NCBI GenBank assembly: GCA_052387695.1
Contig: JBQTIX010000041.1
Coordinates: forward strand, 13,395 to 77,394
Source of the DNA: Panacagrimonas sp052387695
GTDB lineage: Bacteria; Pseudomonadota; Gammaproteobacteria; Nevskiales; Nevskiaceae
Reading direction: 5' to 3'
Length of the DNA: 64,000 nucleotides
The first letter of the stretch is position 1, and each line of letters starts with the position of its first letter. The position numbers were made by a program, and so were the translations under genes. The notes below the pieces were generated by a model that saw only the letters and a list, made by a program, of their open reading frames with translations, made no database searches and had not been told where the DNA came from. Shown here one piece after another: positions 9,701 to 17,501 of this stretch.

Positions 9701-10262
9701 GCTGCCGCGCACCCATGAGCCTTACGTCGCGGACAATCACATAGCTGGCTTTGATGAAGACGTTGTACTCCGCCTGCTTGTTGACATCGATGGTCGCGGT
9801 CGATCCGGGAGCGTGCGTGTAAAGCACATAGCCGGACGGCGAGCCGGACTGCGTGATGGTCAGGGTCTGATTCGAGTTCGCCGGCAGGTACACGGTGCGC
9901 GCGATCGGGTAGTCGTCGCTCCGGGTGGACGCCGTCAGGGTCTGGGACGTGCCGTTGTCGAGCGTGATCCGGATGTCGTAGCGCTGACCGGGCCGAAGGT
10001 GCACCAAGCTACCGCGGTACTCGCCATCGCGACGATCGAACCATAGCGGCAGGCCGTCCTGCCAGTCGTCGCTTCCGCTCGGACGAAATTCCACCTGAGC
10101 GTCCTCGTCGCCATCGGCCGGGGAGGGAGCAGCCGCGCCCCGCCAGTACAGGCCGATACTCTCGTACGTGGGAACCGCGACCGGGTCATCCGCCGACACG
10201 GCGAAAGGCGACAACAGGATGGCGCAAGCGACGATCAACGTCGCGATTTTTGACGGATACAT
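6774..10262 (-). CDS. Giant secreted protein: duplicated beta-helix modules joined by a 62-proline linker
   Basis: A 1162-residue protein with an N-terminal signal peptide (MYPSKIATLIVACAILLSPFAVSA, cleavage after about residue 24). Residues about 25-560 and 626-1162 are clear copies of one module. Each begins PVAV..YESIGLYW and a short beta-sandwich-like segment, then a right-handed parallel beta-helix region with repeated NDISDWGSR, IRYNEIYSD, NVRIWGNY-type turns, and ends PDIGAHEA. The linker at 564-625 is uninterrupted proline. The fold suggests polysaccharide binding or cleavage outside the cell, but no catalytic residues could be assigned. It is monocistronic; the start at 10262 has ggggga upstream. 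Confidence 0.85.
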   Translation of the reverse strand: MYPSKIATLIVACAILLSPFAVSADDPVAVPTYESIGLYWRGAAAPSPADGDEDAQVEFRPSGSDDWQDGLPLWFDRRDGEYRGSLVHLRPGQRYDIRITLDNGTSQTLTASTRSDDYPIARTVYLPANSNQTLTITQSGSPSGYVLYTHAPGSTATIDVNKQAEYNVFIKASYVIVRDVRLMGARQHGVFIEAVSPSGSSLSDIVIENNDISDWGSRSETDARFGRNLDSAVYASARTSVSRLTISRNKLHHPSTTANSWEERNAGNLHPNGPQAITVRTAESGLVIRYNEIYSDAAHYFNDAMGSVNNFSTTGFPNRDADIYGNLITHVRDNAIEPEGGNRNVRIWGNYIDKIFVPFGVAPNQGGPLYIWKNVTYSMSSGPQNQRNGAWVKTRNVASGSRDWGGGRMYIFNNTALKPKPGEGIGPNQFIGETSLLDRLKNIRTLNNIMQVKTTNAFSILEAFGQNVLFNFDLFNGRIQVSLLSLHERNGVRGAPVMASGWGFDDANRTGIFSLASNSPGYDRGTRIPNFVTAWMGNAPDIGAHEASTPPMEFGVDAYLTAEPPPPPPPPPPPPPPPPPPPPPPPPPPPPPPPPPPPPPPPPPPPPPPPPPPPPPPPPPPPPPPGDGPDPVAVSNYESIGLYWTAAAPVSPDDDDAQVQFRESGAAEWQDGLPLWYDARWREYRGSLVHLRPNQSYEIQITLDDGTGRTFTARTRSDEFPIARTVTLPTTSNQTLVITESGTPSGYVLYTAAADSTATIDVAKNRDYNIVIEGSYVIVRGVTLRGAAKHGILLGKNDGSNAIINDVVIEDLDVSAWGSRSPLNSAFGRLNDSAIYATNKTALSRITIQRNRLHHPSTDANSWEERHGSSSEPAGPQAITFRNTREGLVIRYNEIYSDSTHYFADGMGGVTNYSSDRFTGFDADIHGNFISHCWDEGIDTAGGNRNVRIWGNYLDKVYVPFSIAPLMGGPLYIWKNLSHASASGPANSRPGPWITQRNFGSGAMDRGGGRVYLFNNTALKPRAGQGDTVSSFLSELSEPERFKNIRTRNNVMQVRNTGSYSIYERFGQNISFDFDLLNGRSLFSSPQEAHGVFAAPVMTPDWGLNSATLSGNFALDTGSPGADVGTPIPNFLTSWTGTGPDMGAHEALTEPLRFGIRAGQQD
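8388..8573 (-). repeat. Proline-codon tract (62 consecutive CCN codons)
   Basis: The segment reads as irregular GGN triplets on the plus strand, giving 62 prolines in a row on the minus strand. It is a coding microsatellite of mixed CCC, CCT, CCA and CCG codons that joins two homologous modules. The mixture of codons suggests selection on the protein rather than simple slippage of one triplet. Confidence 0.95.
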
Positions 10263-10737
10263 CGGTTGGCTTCCCCCACGGAAGACTGAACAAAATTGCG
10301 AATAGGGGAAGCGCAACGCCCGAGACTCTAGCGGTCCTCAGGGTGATGATGTGACCAAGCCGTACTCCCCCTGAAACGGAGCCTAACGAATGGTCTAAGG
10401 AAATAAAAGATGATCCGATATTCATGAGCTTGCAAGTACCAGAGTCACAAGTCAGGTATCGAGCAAGGAATCAGGAAAAAACGCCGAAGAACAAAAGGCT
10501 AGCTGCATGCCAAACCGCGTCTGGGTCCCGGATTGCAATATCTATTTGCGTTGGCCTGGTAGGGGGCCGGGTGTGGCGTCGGCGTCGTTTCGCGCAAATT
10601 GGGACCGTTTCTTGCCTCAACGGCAGGACTTGGACCGGATGCGTCGGCTACCGCCAGAGTCTGTCAGTGCCGCGGCGGGCGCGTCCGGTCTCGGGAAATC
10701 GTCTCGATATCGACGGCGTCGCCGCTTCCGCCAAAGC
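10263..10737. other. Intergenic region without a convincing gene
   Basis: This 475-nt stretch lies between the end of the DUF1338 gene and the start of the large secreted protein. The part nearest 10330-10500 is lower in GC than its surroundings and could hold the promoter of the secreted protein. Open frames here look like chance frames, rich in arginine and lacking family features. Confidence 0.6.
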
Positions 10738-11682
10738 TCAGGATCTGCCCGGACGCGACGACGCCGCTTCAAAAATCCGTTCTGCATTGGCCGCGAGGAA
10801 ATGACGGAAGATCAGCGGACGGCCATCGTCGCGCCACTGCGCGTCACCAAAGCGGTTGATCGCCTGATTGCGCTCGATGATCTCGACGAATTGCCTCTCG
10901 GTCATGGCGATTCCGAATTGACGGTCGGCCTCGCGGACCGCGGTCGCCTGAGGCACGGCCAGCGTCGCAGTCTGGCGCAACGGCGTGCCGGGCCCGCCCT
11001 GAATCTCGGACAGCATGGAGAAGCCGCGCTCGAGCATCACCGTGACCATCGCTTCGATGTCGCCAAAGCCGGCCGCGTGAACGTCGAGCGTGATGTGGTT
11101 GAAATCCGCTCCCAGGGCCAGTGCGCTTGCCGCCTCACCGGAGATCGTGGCGACGGCATCCAGGGTCGAACGCCACAGTGGCGGCCCGGCACGCGTCATC
11201 AGTCCGTGCAGAAGCAGATCGATGAACCGGTCGGCCTGGACAGAGTCGAGTCCGCCGTCGCGCGCCGCTTGCGCAATCAGCGCGTCGAGCGGCGCGTGGT
11301 CACCTGCCGCTGCCTGTTCCTCAGTGTCCTGGCGGATCAACTCCGCAATCGCAGCAGGATAGGCGGCGAGATCGATCTGTGAGACGAACAGCTTGAATTC
11401 GTCCGCGTCTTCGCCGATCACCTGCAGATCGAAGCTCCGGAGCTTCTTGGCCGGGAACTCGTATTCACGTTCACGGCGCAGGCCCATCACGTTGGCGGCG
11501 CGCTCGATCCGGGCACACACCGCCGGGTCGGCCGTGCGGATGGCGCCGTGATCGTTGTGGAATCCGCCGCCGCGTCCGGTCACCAGTTTTCTAAGCGTCA
11601 CGAAATCCGGCACCTGGCCGGCAAATTTTGCCGTCGCCGCGTCGACGAACCGCGCGCGAATCCCGGCCGGCGTCAGGCGCAC
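10738..11682 (-). CDS. DUF1338 protein (2-oxoadipate dioxygenase/decarboxylase-like)
   Basis: A 314-residue DUF1338 protein. The family includes HglS/YdcJ, an iron-dependent enzyme that converts 2-oxoadipate to 2-hydroxyglutarate in lysine breakdown. The N-terminal metal-site motif FHNDHGAIRT (residues about 41-50) and a second histidine motif FNHITLDV near residue 195 are present. The start is placed at a GTG (11682) preceded by gagagg; upstream codons look non-coding. It is shorter than HglS (about 460 residues), so the exact substrate is uncertain. A VOC-fold gene lies 10 nt upstream in the same direction, and VOC and DUF1338 share related folds. Confidence 0.8.
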   Translation of the reverse strand: MRLTPAGIRARFVDAATAKFAGQVPDFVTLRKLVTGRGGGFHNDHGAIRTADPAVCARIERAANVMGLRREREYEFPAKKLRSFDLQVIGEDADEFKLFVSQIDLAAYPAAIAELIRQDTEEQAAAGDHAPLDALIAQAARDGGLDSVQADRFIDLLLHGLMTRAGPPLWRSTLDAVATISGEAASALALGADFNHITLDVHAAGFGDIEAMVTVMLERGFSMLSEIQGGPGTPLRQTATLAVPQATAVREADRQFGIAMTERQFVEIIERNQAINRFGDAQWRDDGRPLIFRHFLAANAERIFEAASSRPGRS

Positions 11683-11692
11683 CGGAGGCCTC

Positions 11693-12157
11693 TCAAGCCT
11701 GCGATTGTGACCAGGCCGCCATGCGCTTCTGCATCTCCTCCGGGTCGACGTCTTCGACATGCGTCGCCAGAGTCCATTTGTGTCCGAACGGATCGACGAT
11801 CGTGCCCGAGCGATCGCCATAGAACTGATTTGCCACCGGCCTGTCCACCTTGCCCCCGGTCTTGACCGCGAGATCGAACGCCGCATCTACGTCCGGCACA
11901 TAGATCATGAAACCGCAGGTCCCGCCGCCCCGCGATTTGGGGCTCATCGCATCCATCTCCGGCCACTCGTCGGAGAGCATCACGGTCGAATCACCGATCC
12001 TGATTTCAGCATGACCGATCTTGTCACCCATCGGCAGACGGAACAGTTCGCTTGCGCCGAAAGCCCCGACATAGAAATCGATCGCAGCAGCGGCGTTGTC
12101 GACGATGAGATAGGGCGTGACACTGTGGTAGCCCTCGGGGATGGGTTTGGCGTTCAT
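11693..12157 (-). CDS. VOC-family (glyoxalase/PhnB-like) protein
   Basis: A 154-residue vicinal-oxygen-chelate fold protein beginning MNAKPIPEGYHSVTPYLIVDNAAAAIDFY, with HAEIRIGDSTVMLSDE and DRSGTIVDPFGHKWTLATH. This is the PhnB/YdcE-type subgroup, often annotated as glyoxalase or bleomycin-resistance-like, without a single known reaction. The start follows a ggag at good spacing. It precedes the DUF1338 gene by 10 nt and is probably co-transcribed with it. Confidence 0.88.
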   Translation of the reverse strand: MNAKPIPEGYHSVTPYLIVDNAAAAIDFYVGAFGASELFRLPMGDKIGHAEIRIGDSTVMLSDEWPEMDAMSPKSRGGGTCGFMIYVPDVDAAFDLAVKTGGKVDRPVANQFYGDRSGTIVDPFGHKWTLATHVEDVDPEEMQKRMAAWSQSQA

Positions 12158-12265
12158 GGATTTGCTCCACATCGGATAGGGAGCGGCAATCTACACCCGG
12201 AGCGGTGACGCGGGCGTGGCGACACGGGACGATGAGTCCGACTGCAGGACCGCCTGGGGAAGGTC

Positions 12266-12345
12266 TGTACAGGTTCGATCCGGCTCGTAGGTCGGTTCAA
12301 GCCGAAGGCGGACCCGACGCGCACCGCGAGCACAAGGTGCTCGCG
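12266..12345. repeat. Dispersed intergenic repeat, 'gtaggtcggttcaagcc' family
   Basis: Contains aggttcgatccggctcgtag, gtcggttcaagcc and ggcggacccgacgc. The same unit recurs at 16880-16945, 21750-21895 and 37806-37920, always between genes. It is a REP/MITE-like palindrome of the host. Confidence 0.75.
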
Positions 12346-12370
12346 TCCGGGTATCTCCGCCGGACTTCGC

Positions 12371-13558
12371 TCAGCCCGCCCGCAGCGCCTCCGCCACCGG
12401 CAGCCGCGCGGCCCGCACTGCGGGAAACAGCCCGCCGAAGAATCCGATCACGCAGGCCCAGACGACGCCCTGCCAGAGCAGGTCCGGTGTCACGCGGAAT
12501 GCAAACGCGACCTGGCTGAAGGTCTGGAAGTTGAGCGTGGAGACGGTGTAGCCGTTGAACACGACGTAGGCGATTCCTGCACCGAGCACGGCGCCGATCA
12601 AGGCCAGCAACACGGCTTCGATCAGCACCGAAATCACTACCGGCACGGCGTTGAATCCGATCGCACGCAAGGTCGCGATCTCGACGCTACGGGTGGCCAC
12701 CGCCGCGTACATGGTATTGAGCGCACCGAACACGGCACCGATGCCCATGATCGTCGCCACCGAGTAGCCGAGGTAGGTGATGAATTTTTCCAGGCCGACG
12801 GAGCGCGAGGCGTAGTAGTCCGGCTCGCGCTGCACGCCCACGTACAGCCGCGGATCGGTGGTGATGCGGTCCTTGAAGGCTTGCAGGGTCTCGGGCGAGC
12901 CGTCTTCGAGTTGCGCGGTCACGGTGGCGTAGAACGTGGAGCGCAGCGCCGAATGCAGGCTGCTCACGTCCACCCACAGCTCGGACTCGTGCACGTCGCC
13001 GCCGGTGTCGAAAATACCGACCACGGGCCAGGCGCCATCGCGCACCTCGACGCTGTCGCCAATCTCCAGGCCCTCGTACTGGTCGTAGGCGCTGCGCCCG
13101 ACGACGACCTCGCGCTTGCCCTCCTCGAACATCCGGCCGGCGATGATCTTTGCTTCCGGCCGCACGCGCAGCACGTCGGGCGTGGTGCCGCGCACGACCA
13201 CGTTGGCACCGGTGTTCTCGCCGCGCTTGGCGACATCCGTGAGGATGTAGCGTTCGGCGATCGCCAGCGGCTTGCCGTCGGCGTCCTTCCGGATACCGGG
13301 CAGCTCGCGCAGGATGTTCCAGGTCTCGACGTTGAACACGCTGGCCAGTTCGTCGTTGGAGCCAGCGCGGAGAATCATCGCGCGGTCGGTCTTGCCGGTG
13401 GACGCCAGGGTGATGCGGAAGCCCTCGGCCATCGCCAGCAGGGCGACCAGCACGCCGACCACGCCGCCGATGCCGACGACGATCACCAGCGAGGTTCCGA
13501 GACGTCCCGGTATGGTCCGCAGGTTCATGCCGGTCACGGCGAAGATCTGCTTGAACAT
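12371..13558 (-). CDS. MacB-like ABC transporter permease (FtsX fold), second of pair
   Basis: A 395-residue inner-membrane permease with an N-terminal membrane helix (residues about 22-45), a large periplasmic domain, and three C-terminal helices starting near FITYLGYSVATIMGIGAVFGALN, the FtsX/MacB topology. The start at 13558 has gggaggt just upstream. It follows the other permease by 1 nt and belongs to an operon with an ATPase and a membrane-fusion protein, so it probably forms half of an efflux or secretion channel. The exported molecule is unknown. Confidence 0.9.
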   Translation of the reverse strand: MFKQIFAVTGMNLRTIPGRLGTSLVIVVGIGGVVGVLVALLAMAEGFRITLASTGKTDRAMILRAGSNDELASVFNVETWNILRELPGIRKDADGKPLAIAERYILTDVAKRGENTGANVVVRGTTPDVLRVRPEAKIIAGRMFEEGKREVVVGRSAYDQYEGLEIGDSVEVRDGAWPVVGIFDTGGDVHESELWVDVSSLHSALRSTFYATVTAQLEDGSPETLQAFKDRITTDPRLYVGVQREPDYYASRSVGLEKFITYLGYSVATIMGIGAVFGALNTMYAAVATRSVEIATLRAIGFNAVPVVISVLIEAVLLALIGAVLGAGIAYVVFNGYTVSTLNFQTFSQVAFAFRVTPDLLWQGVVWACVIGFFGGLFPAVRAARLPVAEALRAG

Positions 13559-13559
13559 T

Positions 13560-14723
13560 TCAGTGACCTCCCAGCGCGTTGACGATGTCGAGCCGCATGG
13601 CGCGCCGCGCCGGCAGCGCGCCGACCAGCAGCGCCAGCACGGAAGCGATCCCGATGCCACGCAGCACCGCATCGCCTTGCAGCTCCATCGCCGAGAAGCC
13701 GGCCGGGAGATTGGGCGCAATCACCGGGATCAGCACAGCCGCGAGCGCGATTCCAAGCCCCGCCGAGAGCAGGCACATCAGGCCGGACTCGGCCAGCACC
13801 AGCGCCAGCACCTGGCCGTCCTTGAAGCCGATGGTCTTGAGCACCGCCAGCTCCGGCACGCGCTCGCGCACGCTCTGCATCATGGTGTTGCCGGTCAGCA
13901 TCAGCAGGGTGAACAGCACCGCGCCCATGATCGAGCTGATCAGGAAACCGATGTCGCCCATCTGCTTGATGAAACCCTGGTTGAATGCCTTCTCGGTCTG
14001 GGTCTTGACCGGGTTGGGCGAGTTGGCGAACAGCGCGTCGATACGGCTGGAGACCGCGGCCATCTGCGAAGGATCGCTCACCCGCGTGATGAACCAGCCG
14101 ACCGTGCCTTTGCCGAACTGGCGCGCCTCGTCGAAGTAATCGTGGCGGAACAGCATCATCTCCATCTGCCCGCGTTCGGCCGCGGTGGCGCCGTCGAAGA
14201 TGCCAACCAGGTCCAGCTCCCAGGCGCTGTTGTCCGCGGATTTGGGCCAGATGGTGGGCTGGAGCGGAATCTTGTCGCCGATCTTCCAGCCGAACTTGTC
14301 GGCCAGGGTCTTGGCCACGATCGCACCGGTGCGGGTGTTGCGCAGGGCCTCGCGCTGTTCCGGCGCGATCAGGATCTCGGGGTAGAGATCCAGATAGGTT
14401 TCGGTGTCAGACGGAAACTGAGCGAAGAAATTGCGCTCGGACTGGTAGACGCCGCCGAACCACGACGCATGCGTCGCCGCTGTGACGCCGTCCACGTTCT
14501 TGATCTGCTCGTAATAGGCATAGGGCAGGACCTGGGTCAGCGAATACTTGCCGGTGGTCACCAGACGGTCCGCGCCGGAGACTTCCACGCCGCTGTTGAT
14601 GGCCGTGTTGAAGGCTTGCAGAAGGCCGAACAGCAGGAAGGAAACCACGATCGACAGGCCGGTGAAGATGGTGCGCGGCTTGCGGCGCCACAGCGCGGCC
14701 CAGAGCAGGGGGAGGTATTTCAT
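13560..14723 (-). CDS. MacB-like ABC transporter permease (FtsX fold), first of pair
   Basis: A 387-residue FtsX-type permease that begins MKYLPLLWAALWRRKPRTIFTGLSI, the usual positively charged start before the first membrane helix. A periplasmic domain and three C-terminal helices follow. It is 26-30% similar in layout to the downstream permease by eye, suggesting a heterodimeric transporter rather than a MacB homodimer. The ATPase is a separate gene upstream, unlike MacB itself where it is fused. Confidence 0.9.
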   Translation of the reverse strand: MKYLPLLWAALWRRKPRTIFTGLSIVVSFLLFGLLQAFNTAINSGVEVSGADRLVTTGKYSLTQVLPYAYYEQIKNVDGVTAATHASWFGGVYQSERNFFAQFPSDTETYLDLYPEILIAPEQREALRNTRTGAIVAKTLADKFGWKIGDKIPLQPTIWPKSADNSAWELDLVGIFDGATAAERGQMEMMLFRHDYFDEARQFGKGTVGWFITRVSDPSQMAAVSSRIDALFANSPNPVKTQTEKAFNQGFIKQMGDIGFLISSIMGAVLFTLLMLTGNTMMQSVRERVPELAVLKTIGFKDGQVLALVLAESGLMCLLSAGLGIALAAVLIPVIAPNLPAGFSAMELQGDAVLRGIGIASVLALLVGALPARRAMRLDIVNALGGH

Positions 14724-14744
14724 GGCGGCTACGGGGTCTGGCGA

Positions 14745-14835
14745 TTTTCGGTATACGACGGTCGCGGGCATGGCCCGCTTCTACACATGTCGCATTCCGC
14801 AGGAGCGGGCCATGCCCCCGACAGTCGCTTGAATC
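14745..14835. repeat. Dispersed palindrome, 'gcgggcatggcccgc' family
   Basis: A hairpin-forming unit with gtcgcgggcatggcccgctt and gagcgggccatgcccccgac in inverted arrangement. Related copies are at 19195-19280 and 22495-22570. It lies inside the efflux operon between ATPase and permease, where it could modulate mRNA stability. Confidence 0.75.
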
Positions 14836-14868
14836 GACCTGCGAGGGGCGGGCAAAGAAGCTGAATGT

Positions 14869-15558
14869 TCACGCGGCCACCTGTTCCACCAATTGCCCCT
14901 TGTCGAGGTGCAACTGATGCGTTGCAAATTCTGCCGCCTTGGGATCGTGCGTCACCATCACGATGGTCTTGCCGTGTTCGCGGTTGAGCATCTGCAACAG
15001 CCCCAGAATCTCGTCTGCCGTTTTTCGATCGAGATCGCCGGTCGGCTCGTCGCAGACCAGCAGGGTCGGGTCCGCCACCAGCGCGCGGGCGATCGCCACG
15101 CGCTGCGCCTGTCCACCGGAGAGCTCGCTCGGCTTGTGCCGGGCGCGATCCGCCAGGTCGACGACTTTCAGCGCGGTCTCGACGTGCTTTGCCCGCTGCG
15201 CGGAGGACAGCTTGGTCAGCAGCAGCGGCAGTTCCACGTTGCGCGCCGCGGTGAGCACGGGAAGCAGGTTGTAGAACTGGAAGACGAAGCCGACGTGCCG
15301 CGCACGCCAGGCCGCGAGTCCACCGGAACTGAGCTTTTCCAGTCGTTCTCCGCCTACCGTCACGCTGCCGTTGCTAGGCCGGTCCAGCCCGCCGATCAGA
15401 TTCAGCAAGGTCGTCTTGCCGGAGCCGGAAGGCCCCATCAGGGCCAGGAAATCGCCCTGGCCGATGGACAACGACAGGTTCTCCAGCACCTCCACGCGCT
15501 GCTTGCCGCGCACGTAATGCTTGGAGACATCCTTGAGTTCGATCAATCCGCCGGCCAT
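14869..15558 (-). CDS. ABC transporter ATP-binding protein (MacB/LolD type)
   Basis: A 229-residue ATPase that powers the two FtsX-type permeases encoded downstream. Walker A GPSGSGKTT, signature LSGGQAQRVAIARAL, Walker B LLVCDEPTGDLD and the H-loop THD are all present. The LSGGQAQR and DEPTGDLD forms are typical of the LolD/MacB subgroup. The chosen start MAGGLIELKDV at 15558 leaves 4 nt after the fusion-protein gene, indicating translation coupling. Confidence 0.93.
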   Translation of the reverse strand: MAGGLIELKDVSKHYVRGKQRVEVLENLSLSIGQGDFLALMGPSGSGKTTLLNLIGGLDRPSNGSVTVGGERLEKLSSGGLAAWRARHVGFVFQFYNLLPVLTAARNVELPLLLTKLSSAQRAKHVETALKVVDLADRARHKPSELSGGQAQRVAIARALVADPTLLVCDEPTGDLDRKTADEILGLLQMLNREHGKTIVMVTHDPKAAEFATHQLHLDKGQLVEQVAA

Positions 15559-15562
15559 CCCA

Positions 15563-16813
15563 TCACTCCTTGTTCTTCCCGATCCTGACCTGCATGCCGT
15601 CCACCAGACCGGCCAGCTCACCTACAGCAAGCCGCTCGCCACCGACCAAGCCCGCACTGACTTCGAGGTCCGCACCGCGCGTTCCGCCCAGCGTGACCGC
15701 ACGGCGCTCCACCGTCCGCTCGTCGCGGACGATGAACACGATGGCGGTGCCATTGTCGCGCTGCACCGCATTCACAGATACCAGCACGAGGGGTCGCAGG
15801 GGTGCTGCCGCATCGTGAGCCTCGGTGCGGGCCGGCGTCAGAAAGCTGACCCGCGCGCCCATGTCCGGAATTACCCGAGCGTCCTGGACCTTGAGCCGGA
15901 TGCGGACCTTGACGGTGGCCTTGCTCCGGTCCGCCGTTGGAATCACCGCGATCACCTCGGCCGGAATCTTCCAGTCCGGATAGGCGTTAAGCACCGCCTC
16001 CGCTGACTGGCCAGACTGCACGCGGTTGATGAAGTTTTCGTTGACATCGACTTCCACTTCCAGCGAGTCCATGTCCACGAGTGTGCCGATGCCGGTGCGC
16101 GTGCCGTCGCCGCCGGCCGACAGCGGCGAAATCATTTCCCCCGGCTGCGCGTTCTTCACCGTGATCACGCCCGCAAACGGTGCGCGCACGATGGTGTCGT
16201 CGAGCTGTTGCGCCTGGACCGCGAGGGCGCGGTCGAACACCGTGACGTTTTTCTCCGTGCTCTCCAGCCGCGCCCGCAGCGTATCGACACTTGCCTGAGC
16301 CGTGTCCAGCGCCGACTGGCTGACCAACTGCTTTTGCGCCAGTTCGCTGGTGCGTCGCAGCTGGCGCTCGGACTCGGCGAGTGCAACGCGCACTTCGGTC
16401 AGCGCGGCGCGCGCAGAATCCAGTTGCGCACGTGCATAAGCGAGCTGCGTGCGGATGTTGGAATCGTCGATGCGGGCCAGGACCTGGCCCTGCTCGACCC
16501 TGGTGCCCTCCTCGATCAGCAGTTCCACCACTTTGCCGGTGATTTTCGACGACACCGTCGCGCGGCGGCGTGCCACGACATAACCGGAGGCGTCGAGCAC
16601 CGAGCCGCTGCCGGCCGTGGCAGTTCCCGCGGCGCGCGCCGTGGTGGTTTGTATGTCGATCGCGGGATCGGGTCGCAGCATCGCCCAGGCCACTGCGGCG
16701 ACGAGGAGCAGCGCCGTGGCGATCAGCGCCCACTTCCACGGCGATGAGGAGCGGTCTTCGAGCGGTCCGCGATCGATCTTCAGGCTGCCGAGCAACGCGG
16801 ACTTGTCGTCCAT
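15563..16813 (-). CDS. Efflux membrane-fusion protein (HlyD/MacA-like)
   Basis: A 416-residue periplasmic adaptor with one N-terminal membrane helix (about residues 28-46, WALIATALLLVAAVAWAML), a lipoyl half-motif, a long coiled-coil hairpin (about 110-200, rich in A, L, R, Q, E) and C-terminal beta-barrel segments. It opens a four-gene operon: adaptor, ATPase, two permeases. By family such systems join an outer-membrane channel to export peptides, lipids or drugs. No outer-membrane channel gene is in the operon, so a TolC-type partner elsewhere is inferred. Confidence 0.92.
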   Translation of the reverse strand: MDDKSALLGSLKIDRGPLEDRSSSPWKWALIATALLLVAAVAWAMLRPDPAIDIQTTTARAAGTATAGSGSVLDASGYVVARRRATVSSKITGKVVELLIEEGTRVEQGQVLARIDDSNIRTQLAYARAQLDSARAALTEVRVALAESERQLRRTSELAQKQLVSQSALDTAQASVDTLRARLESTEKNVTVFDRALAVQAQQLDDTIVRAPFAGVITVKNAQPGEMISPLSAGGDGTRTGIGTLVDMDSLEVEVDVNENFINRVQSGQSAEAVLNAYPDWKIPAEVIAVIPTADRSKATVKVRIRLKVQDARVIPDMGARVSFLTPARTEAHDAAAPLRPLVLVSVNAVQRDNGTAIVFIVRDERTVERRAVTLGGTRGADLEVSAGLVGGERLAVGELAGLVDGMQVRIGKNKE

Positions 16814-16879
16814 GCCATACGCATTGGGAGTAGGCCGAAGCCCGGTGCTCGATAGTGTAGTGACGCCCGCCAGTCGTGC

Positions 16880-16945
16880 GCGAGGCGCAGGTCGGGTGTA
16901 GGTCGGGTCAAGCCCGCGGCTTCATGCGGGCGGACCCGACGGGGC
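16880..16945. repeat. Dispersed intergenic repeat, 'gtaggtcgggtcaagcc' family
   Basis: Reads gtaggtcgggtcaagcccgc, then ggcttcatgcgggcggacccgac, an imperfect palindrome between smpB and the efflux operon. A near-identical unit is at 37806-37920. Confidence 0.75.
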
Positions 16946-16949
16946 ACGT

Positions 16950-17450
16950 CTAATCCTTCGACCGCATCAGCCGACCCTTCTCGCGCTGCCAGTCCTTCTC
17001 CTTGGAGTCCTGGCGCTTGTCGTGCTGTTTCTTGCCCTTGGCCAGGCCGATCTGCACCTTGGCGCGGCCGCGGGTCCAGTGCAGGTCCAGCGGTACCACG
17101 GTGTAGCCGGAGCGTTCGACCTTGCCGATCAGTTGCGACAACTGCCGCTCGTGCAACAGGAGTTTGCGTGTACGGGTGGGGTCGGGGTTGACGTGGGTGG
17201 ACGCCTGCTTCATCGGCGTGAAGTGCGCCCCCACCAGGAAAGCCTCGCCGCTGCGGATGATGACGTAGGCCTCGGCGACGTTGGCGCGACCGTCGCGCAG
17301 GCTCTTGACCTCCCAGCCAAGCAGGGCGATGCCGGCCTCGTAGGTCTCTTCGATGAAGTAGTCGTGGCGTGCACGGCGATTGGCGGCGATCAGTCGCGGC
17401 GTGTCGTCGGTCCTGTCGTTCTTTTTCTTGTGGGGCTGCGCAGCGTTCAT
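16950..17450 (-). CDS. smpB: SsrA-binding protein SmpB
   Basis: SmpB delivers tmRNA to stalled ribosomes in trans-translation. The 166-residue protein has the conserved core ANRRARHDYFIEETYEAGI, GWEVKSLRDGRANVAEAYV and the lysine-rich C-terminal tail GLAKGKKQHDKRQDSKEKDW that enters the mRNA channel. The ATG at 17450 gives the normal N-terminus; upstream sequence in frame is not conserved. It is divergent from the NSS symporter gene with a short 51-nt spacer. The tmRNA gene itself was not seen in the window. Confidence 0.97.
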   Translation of the reverse strand: MNAAQPHKKKNDRTDDTPRLIAANRRARHDYFIEETYEAGIALLGWEVKSLRDGRANVAEAYVIIRSGEAFLVGAHFTPMKQASTHVNPDPTRTRKLLLHERQLSQLIGKVERSGYTVVPLDLHWTRGRAKVQIGLAKGKKQHDKRQDSKEKDWQREKGRLMRSKD

Positions 17451-17501
17451 GAGCGGCAGTATACGGATCGGGTGCGCCACATCACCGCTACACTCGCTCG
17501 C

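Noticed and set aside
10507..11382. 291-codon plus-strand frame opposite the DUF1338 gene
   Set aside because: Mostly antisense to DUF1338; the non-overlapping first part has no recognisable features.
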